Below are positions 31,664 to 39,453 of a DNA stretch of 64,000 bases, piece by piece. The position numbers and the translations under genes are program-made. Location of the stretch: contig CASFII010000002.1 of NCBI GenBank assembly GCA_949294735.1, forward strand, positions 62,001-126,000. Direction: 5' to 3'. Position 1 is the stretch's first letter. Every line of letters begins with the position of its first letter. Source of the stretch: an uncultured Coriobacteriaceae bacterium (GTDB taxonomy: Bacteria; Actinomycetota; Coriobacteriia; Coriobacteriales; Eggerthellaceae). The notes under the pieces are model-generated. The model saw only the letters and a list, made by a program, of their open reading frames with translations. It did no database searches and was not told where the DNA came from.

Positions 31664-31703
31664 AATCGTCAACAATCTGACGAACAATTTTTTTCGTATT
31701 CAT
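31647..31703 (-). CDS. Possible 18-codon leader peptide upstream of rplU
   Basis: A short frame (MNTKKIVRQIVDDYAGRW) begins with ATG at 31703 behind GAGGG and ends with TAA inside the loop of the rplU leader hairpin. Its translation could affect hairpin folding. A frame this short can arise by chance, and no conservation can be judged from one sequence. Confidence 0.25.
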   Translation of the reverse strand: MNTKKIVRQIVDDYAGRW

Positions 31704-31793
31704 AGTTCCCTCACAGGTTGAGCAGTAGCGAGGAAAGGGACACTCGCGTAATACCTCAAGCGAACTAGCGCAACTGTGTATTGTACACTAAAA

Positions 31794-34421
31794 CTAATGA
31801 GCTTCAGCCCAATTATCGCCAAAGCTTACATCTACCACCAAAGGAACACGCAAAGCTACTACCTGCTCCATCACTTCTTTCACCATGACAGACAGGCGCT
31901 CAACTTCTTCCTCCGGTACCGAAAAGTCTAATTCGTCGTGAACTTGCAACAGAAGCTTCGCCTTAAACCCTTCACGTAACAAGCGCTCTTGGACCTGACG
32001 CATCGCAAGCTTGATGATGTCAGCCGCAGAGCCTTGCATAGGATGATTCATGGCCGTGCGTTCACCAAACCCCCGCTGTTGCTGGTTAGCGGCATGAAGT
32101 TCAGGGATATGGCGTTTGCGACCAAACATGGTAACGGCATAGCCAGTTTCTTTGGCTTCAGCTACGGTAGTATCAAGATACTGGCGAACCCCTGGATGCA
32201 CCTCAAAGTAGCGATCAATCATCTGCTTCGCTTCACCAAAGGGAATATCCAAACTTGCCGCCAAGCCAAAAGCTTGCTGTCCATACACAATGCCAAAATT
32301 CACCGCTTTTGCACGGCTGCGCATTTGCGGGGTAACTTCACTCATAGGCACCCCAAACACACGGGCTGCCGTAGACGCATGGAAGTCTTCCCCTGAGCAA
32401 AACGCCTGAATAAGTGACTCATCCTGAGACAGATGCGCCAACAGTCGAAGTTCAATCTGGGAATAGTCAGCAGAAAGAAACTTATGCCCTTCTTCCAACG
32501 GCACAAAACATTCGCGAATTTGACGCCCAAAATCGGTACGAACAGGAATGTTTTGCAAGTTCGGATCAGAAGAGGAAAGGCGTCCTGTTGTGGTGACTGT
32601 TTCGTTAAACGTCGTGTGCACCTGGCCATCTTCAGCACGAAGACGCGAAAGGGCGTCAATATAGGTTGATTTAATCTTCGCTAGCTCGCGATAGCGCAAA
32701 ATAAGTGCGGGGAAATCATGCTGCTTCGCGAGCTCTTTCAAAACGCCCGCATCGGTTGAGTAACCGCGCTGGTTCTTTTTAAGCGGCGGAAGCTTCAAAA
32801 CTTCAAACAAAACGTGAGCAAGCTGCTTAGGCGAATCCAAGTTAAACTCTTCGCCCGCAATTGCGTACGCTTCATTTCTAATCGTTTCTAACTCCGCAGC
32901 GGTGCTTACACCCAACTCAGCCAAACGTTTCGTGTCAATTGCAGCACCAGTACGCTCCATTACCGTTAGAACCGAAACCAGCGGAAGATCTATATCGAAA
33001 TAGGTGGCCTTGCTTTCGTCTTCCTCGAGCGCTTTAATCAACGGATCTTTAAGCAGGCGCGCCGCCGCTGCCTGAATAGCAACCCGTTCTTTGTCGTGCT
33101 TTCCCTCTGGAAGCACACCACCACAATAGGCATCCAAAAGCGCATCATAAGAGTATTCGGTAACCGAAGAGTTCAACACGTAGCCTGCTAACGCAATGTC
33201 AAAAACTTGCGCCGCCAAAAGCTCACGGTCAGTTACCCGTGCAGCTTCGGTTTTGCTGATGGGGTATACATAGTGCATAAGTTCTTTGATATTAAGCGTT
33301 GCCACTTCCCCTTCACGGAAGGCACGAGCTAATGCTTCGTAGGCTTCTTCGTCTTCAAAAAGCGCAGTGCCGCCTGGCAAATTAAATGCAATCATCACGC
33401 TGGGGTTAAAGAGGGAAAACTGTTCGGGCTCTTTAACAGCAACACCCAAGCAGGCACCCGCCTTAAGAGCCTCTCCAAATGCAGCCTGTGCGTCGTCGCC
33501 TTCCAGCAGCGGCTCCCAAACCAATTCTGCCTTTTCCTTTACTGGTTTCACACCCACCAGCGCAAGCACTCGAGATAGCTGCGTATTAAGGCGCAACTTA
33601 CGAAACGCCTTAGTTACCTCTTCGGTGTCGAACCGCGGAAAAGCCGCTTCTTCAAGATCAAGTTCAAAATCAACATTACGCGCAATAGTTGCAACCTTGC
33701 GGCTGGCAAACGCCAAATCTTTATTATTCTGAAGATTTTCTAGCTGCTTACCCTTCAGGTCGCCCAGATGGTCGTAAATCCCTTCCATGGAACCATATGC
33801 CTGCAAAAGCTTCGTAGCGTTTTTGGGGCCGATGCCAGGAACACCGGGAATGTTGTCGGAACTATCCCCCATCAAGCCCAAAAAATCTGGGAACTGATCT
33901 GGTGTTACGCCGTAGCGCTCTTCAACTTCGCTTGGACCATAAATAGCCACATCGGAAATACCTTTTTTTGTGGTCACGATATGAGTTAACTCCGACGCAA
34001 GCTGGTAGGCATCTTTGTCGCCGGTGACTAGCAGCGTTTGATAGCCCAATTCTTCGTCGCGCGCAGCAACCGTCCCTAAAATGTCGTCACCTTCCCACCC
34101 TTTAAGCTTCACAACAGGAATACTCATGGATTTCAGAATGCCCTCTATCAGGGGAAACTGTACTTTCAGCGACTCGTCCATAGGAGGGCGCTGTGCCTTG
34201 TATTGCTCGATTGCTTCCATGCGCCACTTCGGCCGCCCTGCGTCAAAAGCGCAAACTATGGCATCAGGCTGGGCCACGTCAATAAACTTCAGCAACATGG
34301 AAAGAAAGCCGAATACCGCATTTGTTGGCGTACCATCTGGAGCATTCATGGTTGGAGGCACGGCGTGAAATGCTCTATGCATAAGCGAATTGCCGTCAAT
34401 TACTGCTACTTTTTTAGTCAT
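31794..34421 (-). CDS. polA: DNA polymerase I
   Basis: Repair and Okazaki-fragment polymerase of 875 residues. The N-terminal 5'-3' exonuclease (about 1-290; VIDGNSLMHRAFHA, VTGDKDAYQL, GDSSDNIPGVPGIG) and the C-terminal polymerase (TTGRLSSSDPNLQNIPVR, DYSQIELRLLAH, VHDELDF) are intact. The middle 3'-5' exonuclease region keeps the length but lacks the DxE and later aspartate motifs (for example ACLGVAV and NIKELMHYV), so proofreading is probably absent, as in Taq. ATG 34421 is chosen because GAGG is eight bases upstream and the family begins there. Confidence 0.95.
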   Translation of the reverse strand: MTKKVAVIDGNSLMHRAFHAVPPTMNAPDGTPTNAVFGFLSMLLKFIDVAQPDAIVCAFDAGRPKWRMEAIEQYKAQRPPMDESLKVQFPLIEGILKSMSIPVVKLKGWEGDDILGTVAARDEELGYQTLLVTGDKDAYQLASELTHIVTTKKGISDVAIYGPSEVEERYGVTPDQFPDFLGLMGDSSDNIPGVPGIGPKNATKLLQAYGSMEGIYDHLGDLKGKQLENLQNNKDLAFASRKVATIARNVDFELDLEEAAFPRFDTEEVTKAFRKLRLNTQLSRVLALVGVKPVKEKAELVWEPLLEGDDAQAAFGEALKAGACLGVAVKEPEQFSLFNPSVMIAFNLPGGTALFEDEEAYEALARAFREGEVATLNIKELMHYVYPISKTEAARVTDRELLAAQVFDIALAGYVLNSSVTEYSYDALLDAYCGGVLPEGKHDKERVAIQAAAARLLKDPLIKALEEDESKATYFDIDLPLVSVLTVMERTGAAIDTKRLAELGVSTAAELETIRNEAYAIAGEEFNLDSPKQLAHVLFEVLKLPPLKKNQRGYSTDAGVLKELAKQHDFPALILRYRELAKIKSTYIDALSRLRAEDGQVHTTFNETVTTTGRLSSSDPNLQNIPVRTDFGRQIRECFVPLEEGHKFLSADYSQIELRLLAHLSQDESLIQAFCSGEDFHASTAARVFGVPMSEVTPQMRSRAKAVNFGIVYGQQAFGLAASLDIPFGEAKQMIDRYFEVHPGVRQYLDTTVAEAKETGYAVTMFGRKRHIPELHAANQQQRGFGERTAMNHPMQGSAADIIKLAMRQVQERLLREGFKAKLLLQVHDELDFSVPEEEVERLSVMVKEVMEQVVALRVPLVVDVSFGDNWAEAH

Positions 34422-34481
34422 GCGCACATCCTCACAAACTTGGGATCCGCAAACGCGTTCGTAAAATGCCTTACATAATGA

Positions 34482-34507
34482 AAGTGCCGCGCACAGGCAC
34501 GGCACTT
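34482..34507 (-). terminator. Hairpin between metQ and polA
   Basis: AAGTGCCG pairs with CGGCACTT across ten bases; on the minus strand it is followed by TTTCATTATG, a weak T-run. It lies about 100 bases after the metQ stop and probably ends the methionine transporter transcript. Confidence 0.5.
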
Positions 34508-34608
34508 ATTTGCGGTGCTTATATCTCAGCACCAGATTTTACCCTATAAACTTGGCTACAACGAAGCTCTTTCGACGCTTATTGGTAGGCTTGTTATGAG
34601 TTCGTTGC

Positions 34609-35478
34609 TTAGCCGATTGTCTTCAGGCCATCCAGGCTAGCAGTTTTGCCTGGATACAGACCCAGCGGTTCGAAATGAACGGCGCCAGCATTTGCAAGCG
34701 TAGTGCCGTTTTCAGCGTTGTAGTCTTCCAAGTAGGTGATGTGCTGGAAGTAGTTAGCATCCAGTTCGCCGTCGGCCAGAGCAACATTTGGCTGAATGTA
34801 GTCGGAATATTCAATCACTTCAAGCGTCCAACCCTTGGCAGCCAGGATGTCGGCTACCTGAGCCAGGATTTCTGCATGCGGAGCCGGGGAAGCGCCCACT
34901 TTGATGGTGGTGTCATCGCCCGTGGCTTCAGGGATGTCAGCTTCATCAGCTACTTCGCCAACCGTTACGACGCTGCCGCTGTAGGTGTTGTTAATGAAGT
35001 CCTGAGCAGTTTGCGTATGCAAAGCTGTTACCAGAGCAACTGCTTTGTCGGACTGTTCCTGGCCTTCCTGTACAGCAATTACGTTCGCATACTTTTCTGC
35101 AGCCTCAGATTCGGTACTTTCAGAAGCCAACGTAGAAGAAGTGTCCAAATCTGCACCAATAGCATAGTTGCCATTGATAACAGCCATATCTACGTCTTCC
35201 AAGGTACGCGGAAGCGAAGCAGCTTCGGTTTCGATGATTTCAATGTTGTTCGGGTTTTCTGCAATGTCATTCTTCGTTGCAGCTAAACCAACGCCTTCCT
35301 TCAGCTGAATAAGACCCTGATCCTGCAAAAGCAGCAAAGCACGTGCTTCGTTCGTGGGGTCCGAAGGAACAGCAATTTGCAGGCTTGATGCAGAACCGCC
35401 GCAGCCAGCCAGTGCCACCAGAGCAGCGCCTGCAAGAGCAGCTGTTACAAGCCCCTTCACCAGTTTGTTTGCCTTCAT
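34609..35478 (-). CDS. metQ: MetQ-type methionine-binding lipoprotein, circularly permuted
   Basis: Substrate-binding lipoprotein of the adjacent MetNI importer, 289 residues. A signal peptide ends in lipobox LAGC with Cys26. The order of the halves is unusual: residues 33-170 (IAVPSDPTNEARALLLL, then GVGLAATKNDI, VINGNYAIG and NNTYSGSVV) match the usual C-terminal part. Residues 190-289 (KVGASPAPHAEIL, SDYIQPNVALADGELDANYF, PLGLYPGKTASLDGLK) match the usual N-terminal part. An acidic linker (about 171-189) joins them. The stop falls just where the missing continuation would start. AGAGAGG precedes the ATG. It follows metI by 133 bases. Confidence 0.9.
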   Translation of the reverse strand: MKANKLVKGLVTAALAGAALVALAGCGGSASSLQIAVPSDPTNEARALLLLQDQGLIQLKEGVGLAATKNDIAENPNNIEIIETEAASLPRTLEDVDMAVINGNYAIGADLDTSSTLASESTESEAAEKYANVIAVQEGQEQSDKAVALVTALHTQTAQDFINNTYSGSVVTVGEVADEADIPEATGDDTTIKVGASPAPHAEILAQVADILAAKGWTLEVIEYSDYIQPNVALADGELDANYFQHITYLEDYNAENGTTLANAGAVHFEPLGLYPGKTASLDGLKTIG

Positions 35479-35611
35479 GTTTACCTCTCTCTTTCCCAGT
35501 AAATCTTCTAGTACTTCTTTATTTCTACTTGTCCGTAAACAAATGAAATACCTTTTATCTTAGTGTGCCTTTCGTCGGCTAAATTCCATCCTTTGTAGCT
35601 GACCCACTTTA

Positions 35612-36286
35612 TTACTTACGTTTGTCAACCTTACGTGCCGTAATGTCGCCTGCACTTTGGAAAATCTGCACCAAGACAATACAGAGCAGCACAGCGGCAA
35701 CCATCACATCGTCTTGGTAACGCTGATATCCATAGCGGATAGCAATGTCGCCCAAACCACCTGCACCAACCGTACCTGCCATAGCGGAATAACCAAACAG
35801 CGTGATAAAGGTGATAGAAACGCCGCGAATCAAAGACGGCAAACTTTCACGCAGAAATACCTTCACCACAATCTGCCATACACTCGCACCGAAGCTTTGC
35901 GCTGCTTCCACCAAACCGCTGTCTACTTCAGCCAAGCTCTGTTCCACCATGCGGCCAACAAAGGGAGCTGCAGCAATAACCAGCGGCACAATAGCACCAG
36001 GAACACCTAAGGAAGTGCCCACAATCCAACGAGTAAACGGAATCAGGGCAACCAACAAGATGATAAACGGAATGGAACGGCCAATGTTTACAATCCAACC
36101 CAGCACTGCATTGATTCCCGCATGGGGTTTAAGTCCGTTTGGAGCCGTCACAATAAGTGCTACGCCAATAGGAACGCCCAATACATACGCGAAAAACGTT
36201 GCAACACCTGTCATAACAATGGTGTCCCAGCAACCCTGTGCCAAAAGCAAACCATATTGTTCGAAGAATGAGGTAAGGAATTCCAT
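35612..36286 (-). CDS. metI: D-methionine ABC transporter permease
   Basis: Membrane subunit of the MetNIQ importer, 224 residues with five or so hydrophobic segments. The cytoplasmic coupling loop is seen as EAAQSFGASVWQIV, and the C-terminal GYSAMAGTVGAGGLGDIAIRYGYQRY is typical of MetI. The ATG abuts the metN stop (TAAATG), so the two are coupled. Confidence 0.95.
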   Translation of the reverse strand: MEFLTSFFEQYGLLLAQGCWDTIVMTGVATFFAYVLGVPIGVALIVTAPNGLKPHAGINAVLGWIVNIGRSIPFIILLVALIPFTRWIVGTSLGVPGAIVPLVIAAAPFVGRMVEQSLAEVDSGLVEAAQSFGASVWQIVVKVFLRESLPSLIRGVSITFITLFGYSAMAGTVGAGGLGDIAIRYGYQRYQDDVMVAAVLLCIVLVQIFQSAGDITARKVDKRK

Positions 36287-37105
36287 TTACTTTACCTCCC
36301 CTTCTACAACAGGTGCCGAATAACCCGCCGCCTTGGCTGCCTCAAAGAAAGAAGCAGACGAACTGGACAGCATGTCATGCATGATGAGTTCACGCGTAAC
36401 ATCGCTTTGCGGGTTTGCAAACACCTCAGCGGTGTTTCCTTCTTCCACAATTTTGCCTTCGTCAATAACCGCAACGCGATTGCATATTCTTTGCGCTACT
36501 GCCAGCGAATGGGTGATGACCACCATGGTGACACCCAGCGTTTTATTGATGTTTTGCAGCAGTTCCAAAATGGAAACCGTCGTGCGCGTGTCCAAAGCAC
36601 TGGTAGCTTCGTCGCAAAGCATAATCTTTGGTCGATTCGCTAATGCACGAGCAATAGCTACGCGCTGTTGCTGACCACCCGACAGTTCGCTTGGATAGCG
36701 ATTAGCCTTGTCTTCGATACCCACCATTTCCAACAATTCGAGCGCGCGCGCTTCAGCGTCTTCGCGCTTGCCTTTGCGCAGCTCCAATGGAAACGTGACG
36801 TTTTGCAGAACCGTACGTTGCTGAAACAGGCTAAAGTTTTGGAAGATCATGCCGATGCTGGCACGTAAATCAAGCAAGTCTTTGCCGTCCAAATGGGTGA
36901 TTTCGTTGCCGTCAATAGTGATACTTCCCGATGTGGGGCGTTCAAGCAAATTGATGCAACGTACCAGCGTAGACTTGCCAGCACCAGAAGCGCCAATAAT
37001 TCCGAAAATATCGCCGTCGTTAATGGAGAGACTCACATCGCGCAGGGCGTGGTGCCTTCCCATTCTGGCCTCATACGTTTTTGATAAATGCTCAATTTCA
37101 ATCAT
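36287..37105 (-). CDS. metN: Methionine ABC transporter ATP-binding protein
   Basis: ATPase of the methionine importer. From ATG 37105 it is 272 residues: Walker A GASGAGKST, Q-loop MIFQNFSLFQQ, signature LSGGQQQRVAIARAL, Walker B IMLCDEATSALD, H-loop ITHS. A shortened C-terminal region follows; the family usually has about 340 residues with an ACT-like NIL regulatory domain, which is missing here, so feedback inhibition by methionine at that site is unlikely. The start is set by family alignment; no strong ribosome site precedes it. No S-box or other methionine riboswitch is evident upstream. Confidence 0.93.
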   Translation of the reverse strand: MIEIEHLSKTYEARMGRHHALRDVSLSINDGDIFGIIGASGAGKSTLVRCINLLERPTSGSITIDGNEITHLDGKDLLDLRASIGMIFQNFSLFQQRTVLQNVTFPLELRKGKREDAEARALELLEMVGIEDKANRYPSELSGGQQQRVAIARALANRPKIMLCDEATSALDTRTTVSILELLQNINKTLGVTMVVITHSLAVAQRICNRVAVIDEGKIVEEGNTAEVFANPQSDVTRELIMHDMLSSSSASFFEAAKAAGYSAPVVEGEVK

Positions 37106-37269
37106 GGTTGTTAAGCTAGCCTTGTTATATACCATTTCGAAAACTAACGGTTGCCCATGGTAATACAAAAGCATGCCTATGAGCAGCAGAAACTTACCCT
37201 TGAGTTATACGATTACTTAGGAACTTGTTATCTGTTTTACGAATAACCCCATCCGCGCTTTAGGATATT

Positions 37270-37557
37270 TCAGACAGTAGTAGGCATTTCCAACACCTTT
37301 TCTTCCACAAACCAGCGTCCGCGTTCGTCCAGCCACAACTCAGTCCAGTGTGCTCCTATACGCACGGTGTAACGCATGCCACGTCTGCCTGTTTTCATGC
37401 TTGCCCCCCGCCTGCAATCAGCCACTTCATCCACCATGAATTTACGCCCATCACGCCATTCCACTTCCAGCGGCGTTATAGCACCTTCTTCCGAAAACCG
37501 CACTACCACTGAAACATAGCGAGGCACTCTTCCTACTACACCTTGCATAACTCTCAC
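37270..37557 (-). CDS. Small conserved protein next to dinB
   Basis: A 95-residue protein (GTG start at 37557, or ATG at 37548). It is rich in Arg, Val and Trp, with the segments ITPLEVEWRDGRKFMVDEV and YTVRIGAHWTELWLDERGRWFVE, suggesting a small beta-sheet fold. I cannot assign a function. Small proteins of this look (DUF6504-like) are found beside Y-family polymerases, and here it begins 22 bases after dinB on the same strand, so a shared role in the damage response is plausible. Confidence 0.7.
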   Translation of the reverse strand: MRVMQGVVGRVPRYVSVVVRFSEEGAITPLEVEWRDGRKFMVDEVADCRRGASMKTGRRGMRYTVRIGAHWTELWLDERGRWFVEEKVLEMPTTV

Positions 37558-37579
37558 CCAATGCTTTCGCGTAACGCCT

Positions 37580-38848
37580 TCACGCCCAGTAACTCACTGG
37601 ATGAATAATGTTGTCACCCTTAATATCCAAATGTTTGATAGCAGGATCTGCCAATTCGGAAAGCCTACGCACGGCATGGTTTCCGTAACGCCGACGCAAA
37701 TCATCAATAGAAGCATCCAAGTGTTCAAGATGTCTGCGGTGTTCTTCGCTTCCGAACATATCAGGCTGCCATGGTTCGTGCTGAGAAACCAGTCCGCTCA
37801 TGCATACGTGAAGTTGGCGAATAGGATGCTCTTTATCAAGCGGCTCATTTTCACAAAGAAGATCCCACGCAGCATTCATCACTTCACTGGTGATGTGGGT
37901 AGACATGCGAAGCTTGCGCTGGCGCGAATACCCGCCTAAATCAGCGTGACGAACACCAATGCCACAAACCGTTCCTTTGACCTGAAATTCTCGCATTCGA
38001 TGTGCCACCGATTCGCAAAGCTGATGCAAAAGTGCCTTAGCATCTTGTACGCAGGTAATATCATGAGGTGCCGTTAACCCATTACCCACCGACTTCACCG
38101 TACGTGCCACATCCATGTCTTCAGGGCGCATAGCCTTTACGGGCGTGGTGTCTAGCCCCTGCGCCATAGTGCGCAGTTTTCTGCCCACCACTCCAAAACG
38201 ACGATCCAGGTATGTGTCTGAGCATTGAGCCAAATCCCCAATAGTTCGCACGTTGTAAGCGGCTAATTTGCGGGTAGTGGCAGGTCCTACATTTATGAGA
38301 TCACTTACCGCGCGCGTCCAAACCGTGCGCTGGTAGTTTTCGCGAGTATATTCAACAATGCCGTCACCTGCGTCTAAGTCGCTTCCCAACTTGGCGAAAG
38401 GCTTGTTCCAAGAAATACCAATACTGACCGTTATACCCAGTTCGCTCTTTATGCGTTCGCTTAGCTGCTCAGCAACAAGAAAAGGAACGCCACCAAACAA
38501 ATGCAGCGAACCTGTAATGTCGAGCCAGCATTCATCCAAACCAAAAGGCTCCACCAGATCGGTATATTCCAGAAGGATAGATCGTATGTCTTTACTGAAC
38601 AGAAGATAGTCGGAATAGTCGGGTGGAACCACCACCAAAGAAGGACACTTGCGGCGTGCTTGCACCAAAGGTTCCCCTGTTTTTACCCCTGCGGCTTTTG
38701 CTTGTGGGTTTTTCGCCAGCACAATACCGTGGCGTGTGTTTTCGTTGCCGCCGACCGCAAGCGCGCACCCACGCAGCTCGGGTGCGCGAAACATTGCGAC
38801 CGAGGCATAAAAGCAGTTCGCGTCAACATGCAAAATGCAGCGGCTCAT
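37580..38848 (-). CDS. dinB: Y-family DNA polymerase (Pol IV, DinB type)
   Basis: Translesion polymerase, 422 residues from ATG 38848 (GGAAGGGGA upstream). It opens CILHVDANCFYASVAMF. The catalytic motif is FGLDECWLDITG, the fingers hold KNPQAKAAGVKTGEP, and ISWNKPFAKLGSDL and INVGPATTRKLAAYNVRTIGDLA (helix-hairpin-helix) follow. QPDMFG near the end is a likely sliding-clamp-binding motif. Upstream is a promoter with a perfect TTGACA and a LexA box over the start of transcription, so SOS control is likely. Confidence 0.94.
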   Translation of the reverse strand: MSRCILHVDANCFYASVAMFRAPELRGCALAVGGNENTRHGIVLAKNPQAKAAGVKTGEPLVQARRKCPSLVVVPPDYSDYLLFSKDIRSILLEYTDLVEPFGLDECWLDITGSLHLFGGVPFLVAEQLSERIKSELGITVSIGISWNKPFAKLGSDLDAGDGIVEYTRENYQRTVWTRAVSDLINVGPATTRKLAAYNVRTIGDLAQCSDTYLDRRFGVVGRKLRTMAQGLDTTPVKAMRPEDMDVARTVKSVGNGLTAPHDITCVQDAKALLHQLCESVAHRMREFQVKGTVCGIGVRHADLGGYSRQRKLRMSTHITSEVMNAAWDLLCENEPLDKEHPIRQLHVCMSGLVSQHEPWQPDMFGSEEHRRHLEHLDASIDDLRRRYGNHAVRRLSELADPAIKHLDIKGDNIIHPVSYWA

Positions 38849-38900
38849 GCCATCCCCTTCCGAACTAACCTGATGGCACCGCTGCGATTGTGCCAAAAAG

Positions 38901-38914
38901 CGAACTAATGTTCT
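38901..38914 (-). promoter_or_regulatory. LexA (SOS) box upstream of dinB
   Basis: CGAAC-TAAT-GTTCT matches the Gram-positive/actinobacterial SOS box CGAAC-N4-GTTCG at nine of the ten conserved positions. It lies about 53 bases before the dinB ATG and directly downstream of the -10 box, where LexA would block transcription. Confidence 0.7.
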
Positions 38915-38917
38915 TAT

Positions 38918-38946
38918 ATTGTGGGAGTTCTGGAAGCGTTTGTCAA
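38918..38946 (-). promoter_or_regulatory. Promoter of dinB
   Basis: On the minus strand, a consensus TTGACA is followed after 17 bases by CACAAT. The -35 lies in one arm of an inverted repeat (TGTCAATCG at 38941-38949 and CGATTGACA at 38971-38979). Confidence 0.55.
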
Positions 38947-39032
38947 TCGAACAAATCGTGAAGATTTCAACGATTGACACTTTGTTTCCCAATCCAAATT
39001 AGCGTCAGACGCAAAAAGAGAAAAGAAACAAT

Positions 39033-39041
39033 TGTTATACT
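39033..39041 (+). promoter_or_regulatory. Extended -10 promoter element for the MazG-like/GIY-YIG cassette
   Basis: TG-T-TATACT about 77 bases upstream of the MazG-like gene. A consensus TTGACA at 38974-38979 lies further upstream but at the wrong distance for this -10. Confidence 0.4.
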
Positions 39042-39117
39042 TAAGAAAGCAAACCTGACTGGCAACATCTAACTATTTAATACCATTCCTTCAATGAGCC
39101 GCATTCTAGGAGAGACC

Positions 39118-39453
39118 ATGGACTTTTCGGAAGTTGAAAGCAAAGTACTGGATTTTAGGAAGGCGCGCGACTGGCAACGTTTTCATAACCCTAAAGATTT
39201 AGCAATTTCAATTAGCATAGAAGCCGCAGAACTCCTGGAAATTTTTCAATGGTCTGGCACTGATTTAAAGGTAGAAAACAAATTGGCTGACGCCAAAGAC
39301 GAATTAGCGGATATCTTAATTTATTGCATTTACATGGCGCATGCTCTTGAAATAAATATCCCAGATATCATAAACGAAAAACTTGACATCAATAATATGA
39401 AATACCCTGTACAAAAAGCTTACGGCAACGCAAAGAAGTATAGCGAATTATGA
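39118..39453 (+). CDS. MazG-like nucleotide pyrophosphohydrolase
   Basis: A small all-helical NTP pyrophosphatase of 111 residues from ATG 39118 (GGAGAG upstream). The metal-binding pairs are E35/E38 (ISIEAAELLEIFQW) and E62/D65 (KDELADILIY), as in the compact MazG/RS21-C6 type enzymes that cleave dNTPs to dNMP and PPi. Its ATGA end overlaps the start of the next gene, a GIY-YIG/DUF2075 helicase, so they form one unit. The pair looks more AT-rich than its neighbours, which suggests transfer. Confidence 0.85.
   Translation: MDFSEVESKVLDFRKARDWQRFHNPKDLAISISIEAAELLEIFQWSGTDLKVENKLADAKDELADILIYCIYMAHALEINIPDIINEKLDINNMKYPVQKAYGNAKKYSEL

Noticed and set aside
37106..37269. Methionine riboswitch upstream of metN
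   Set aside because: The stretch is short and shows neither the S-box stem pattern nor a terminator; nothing supports a riboswitch.
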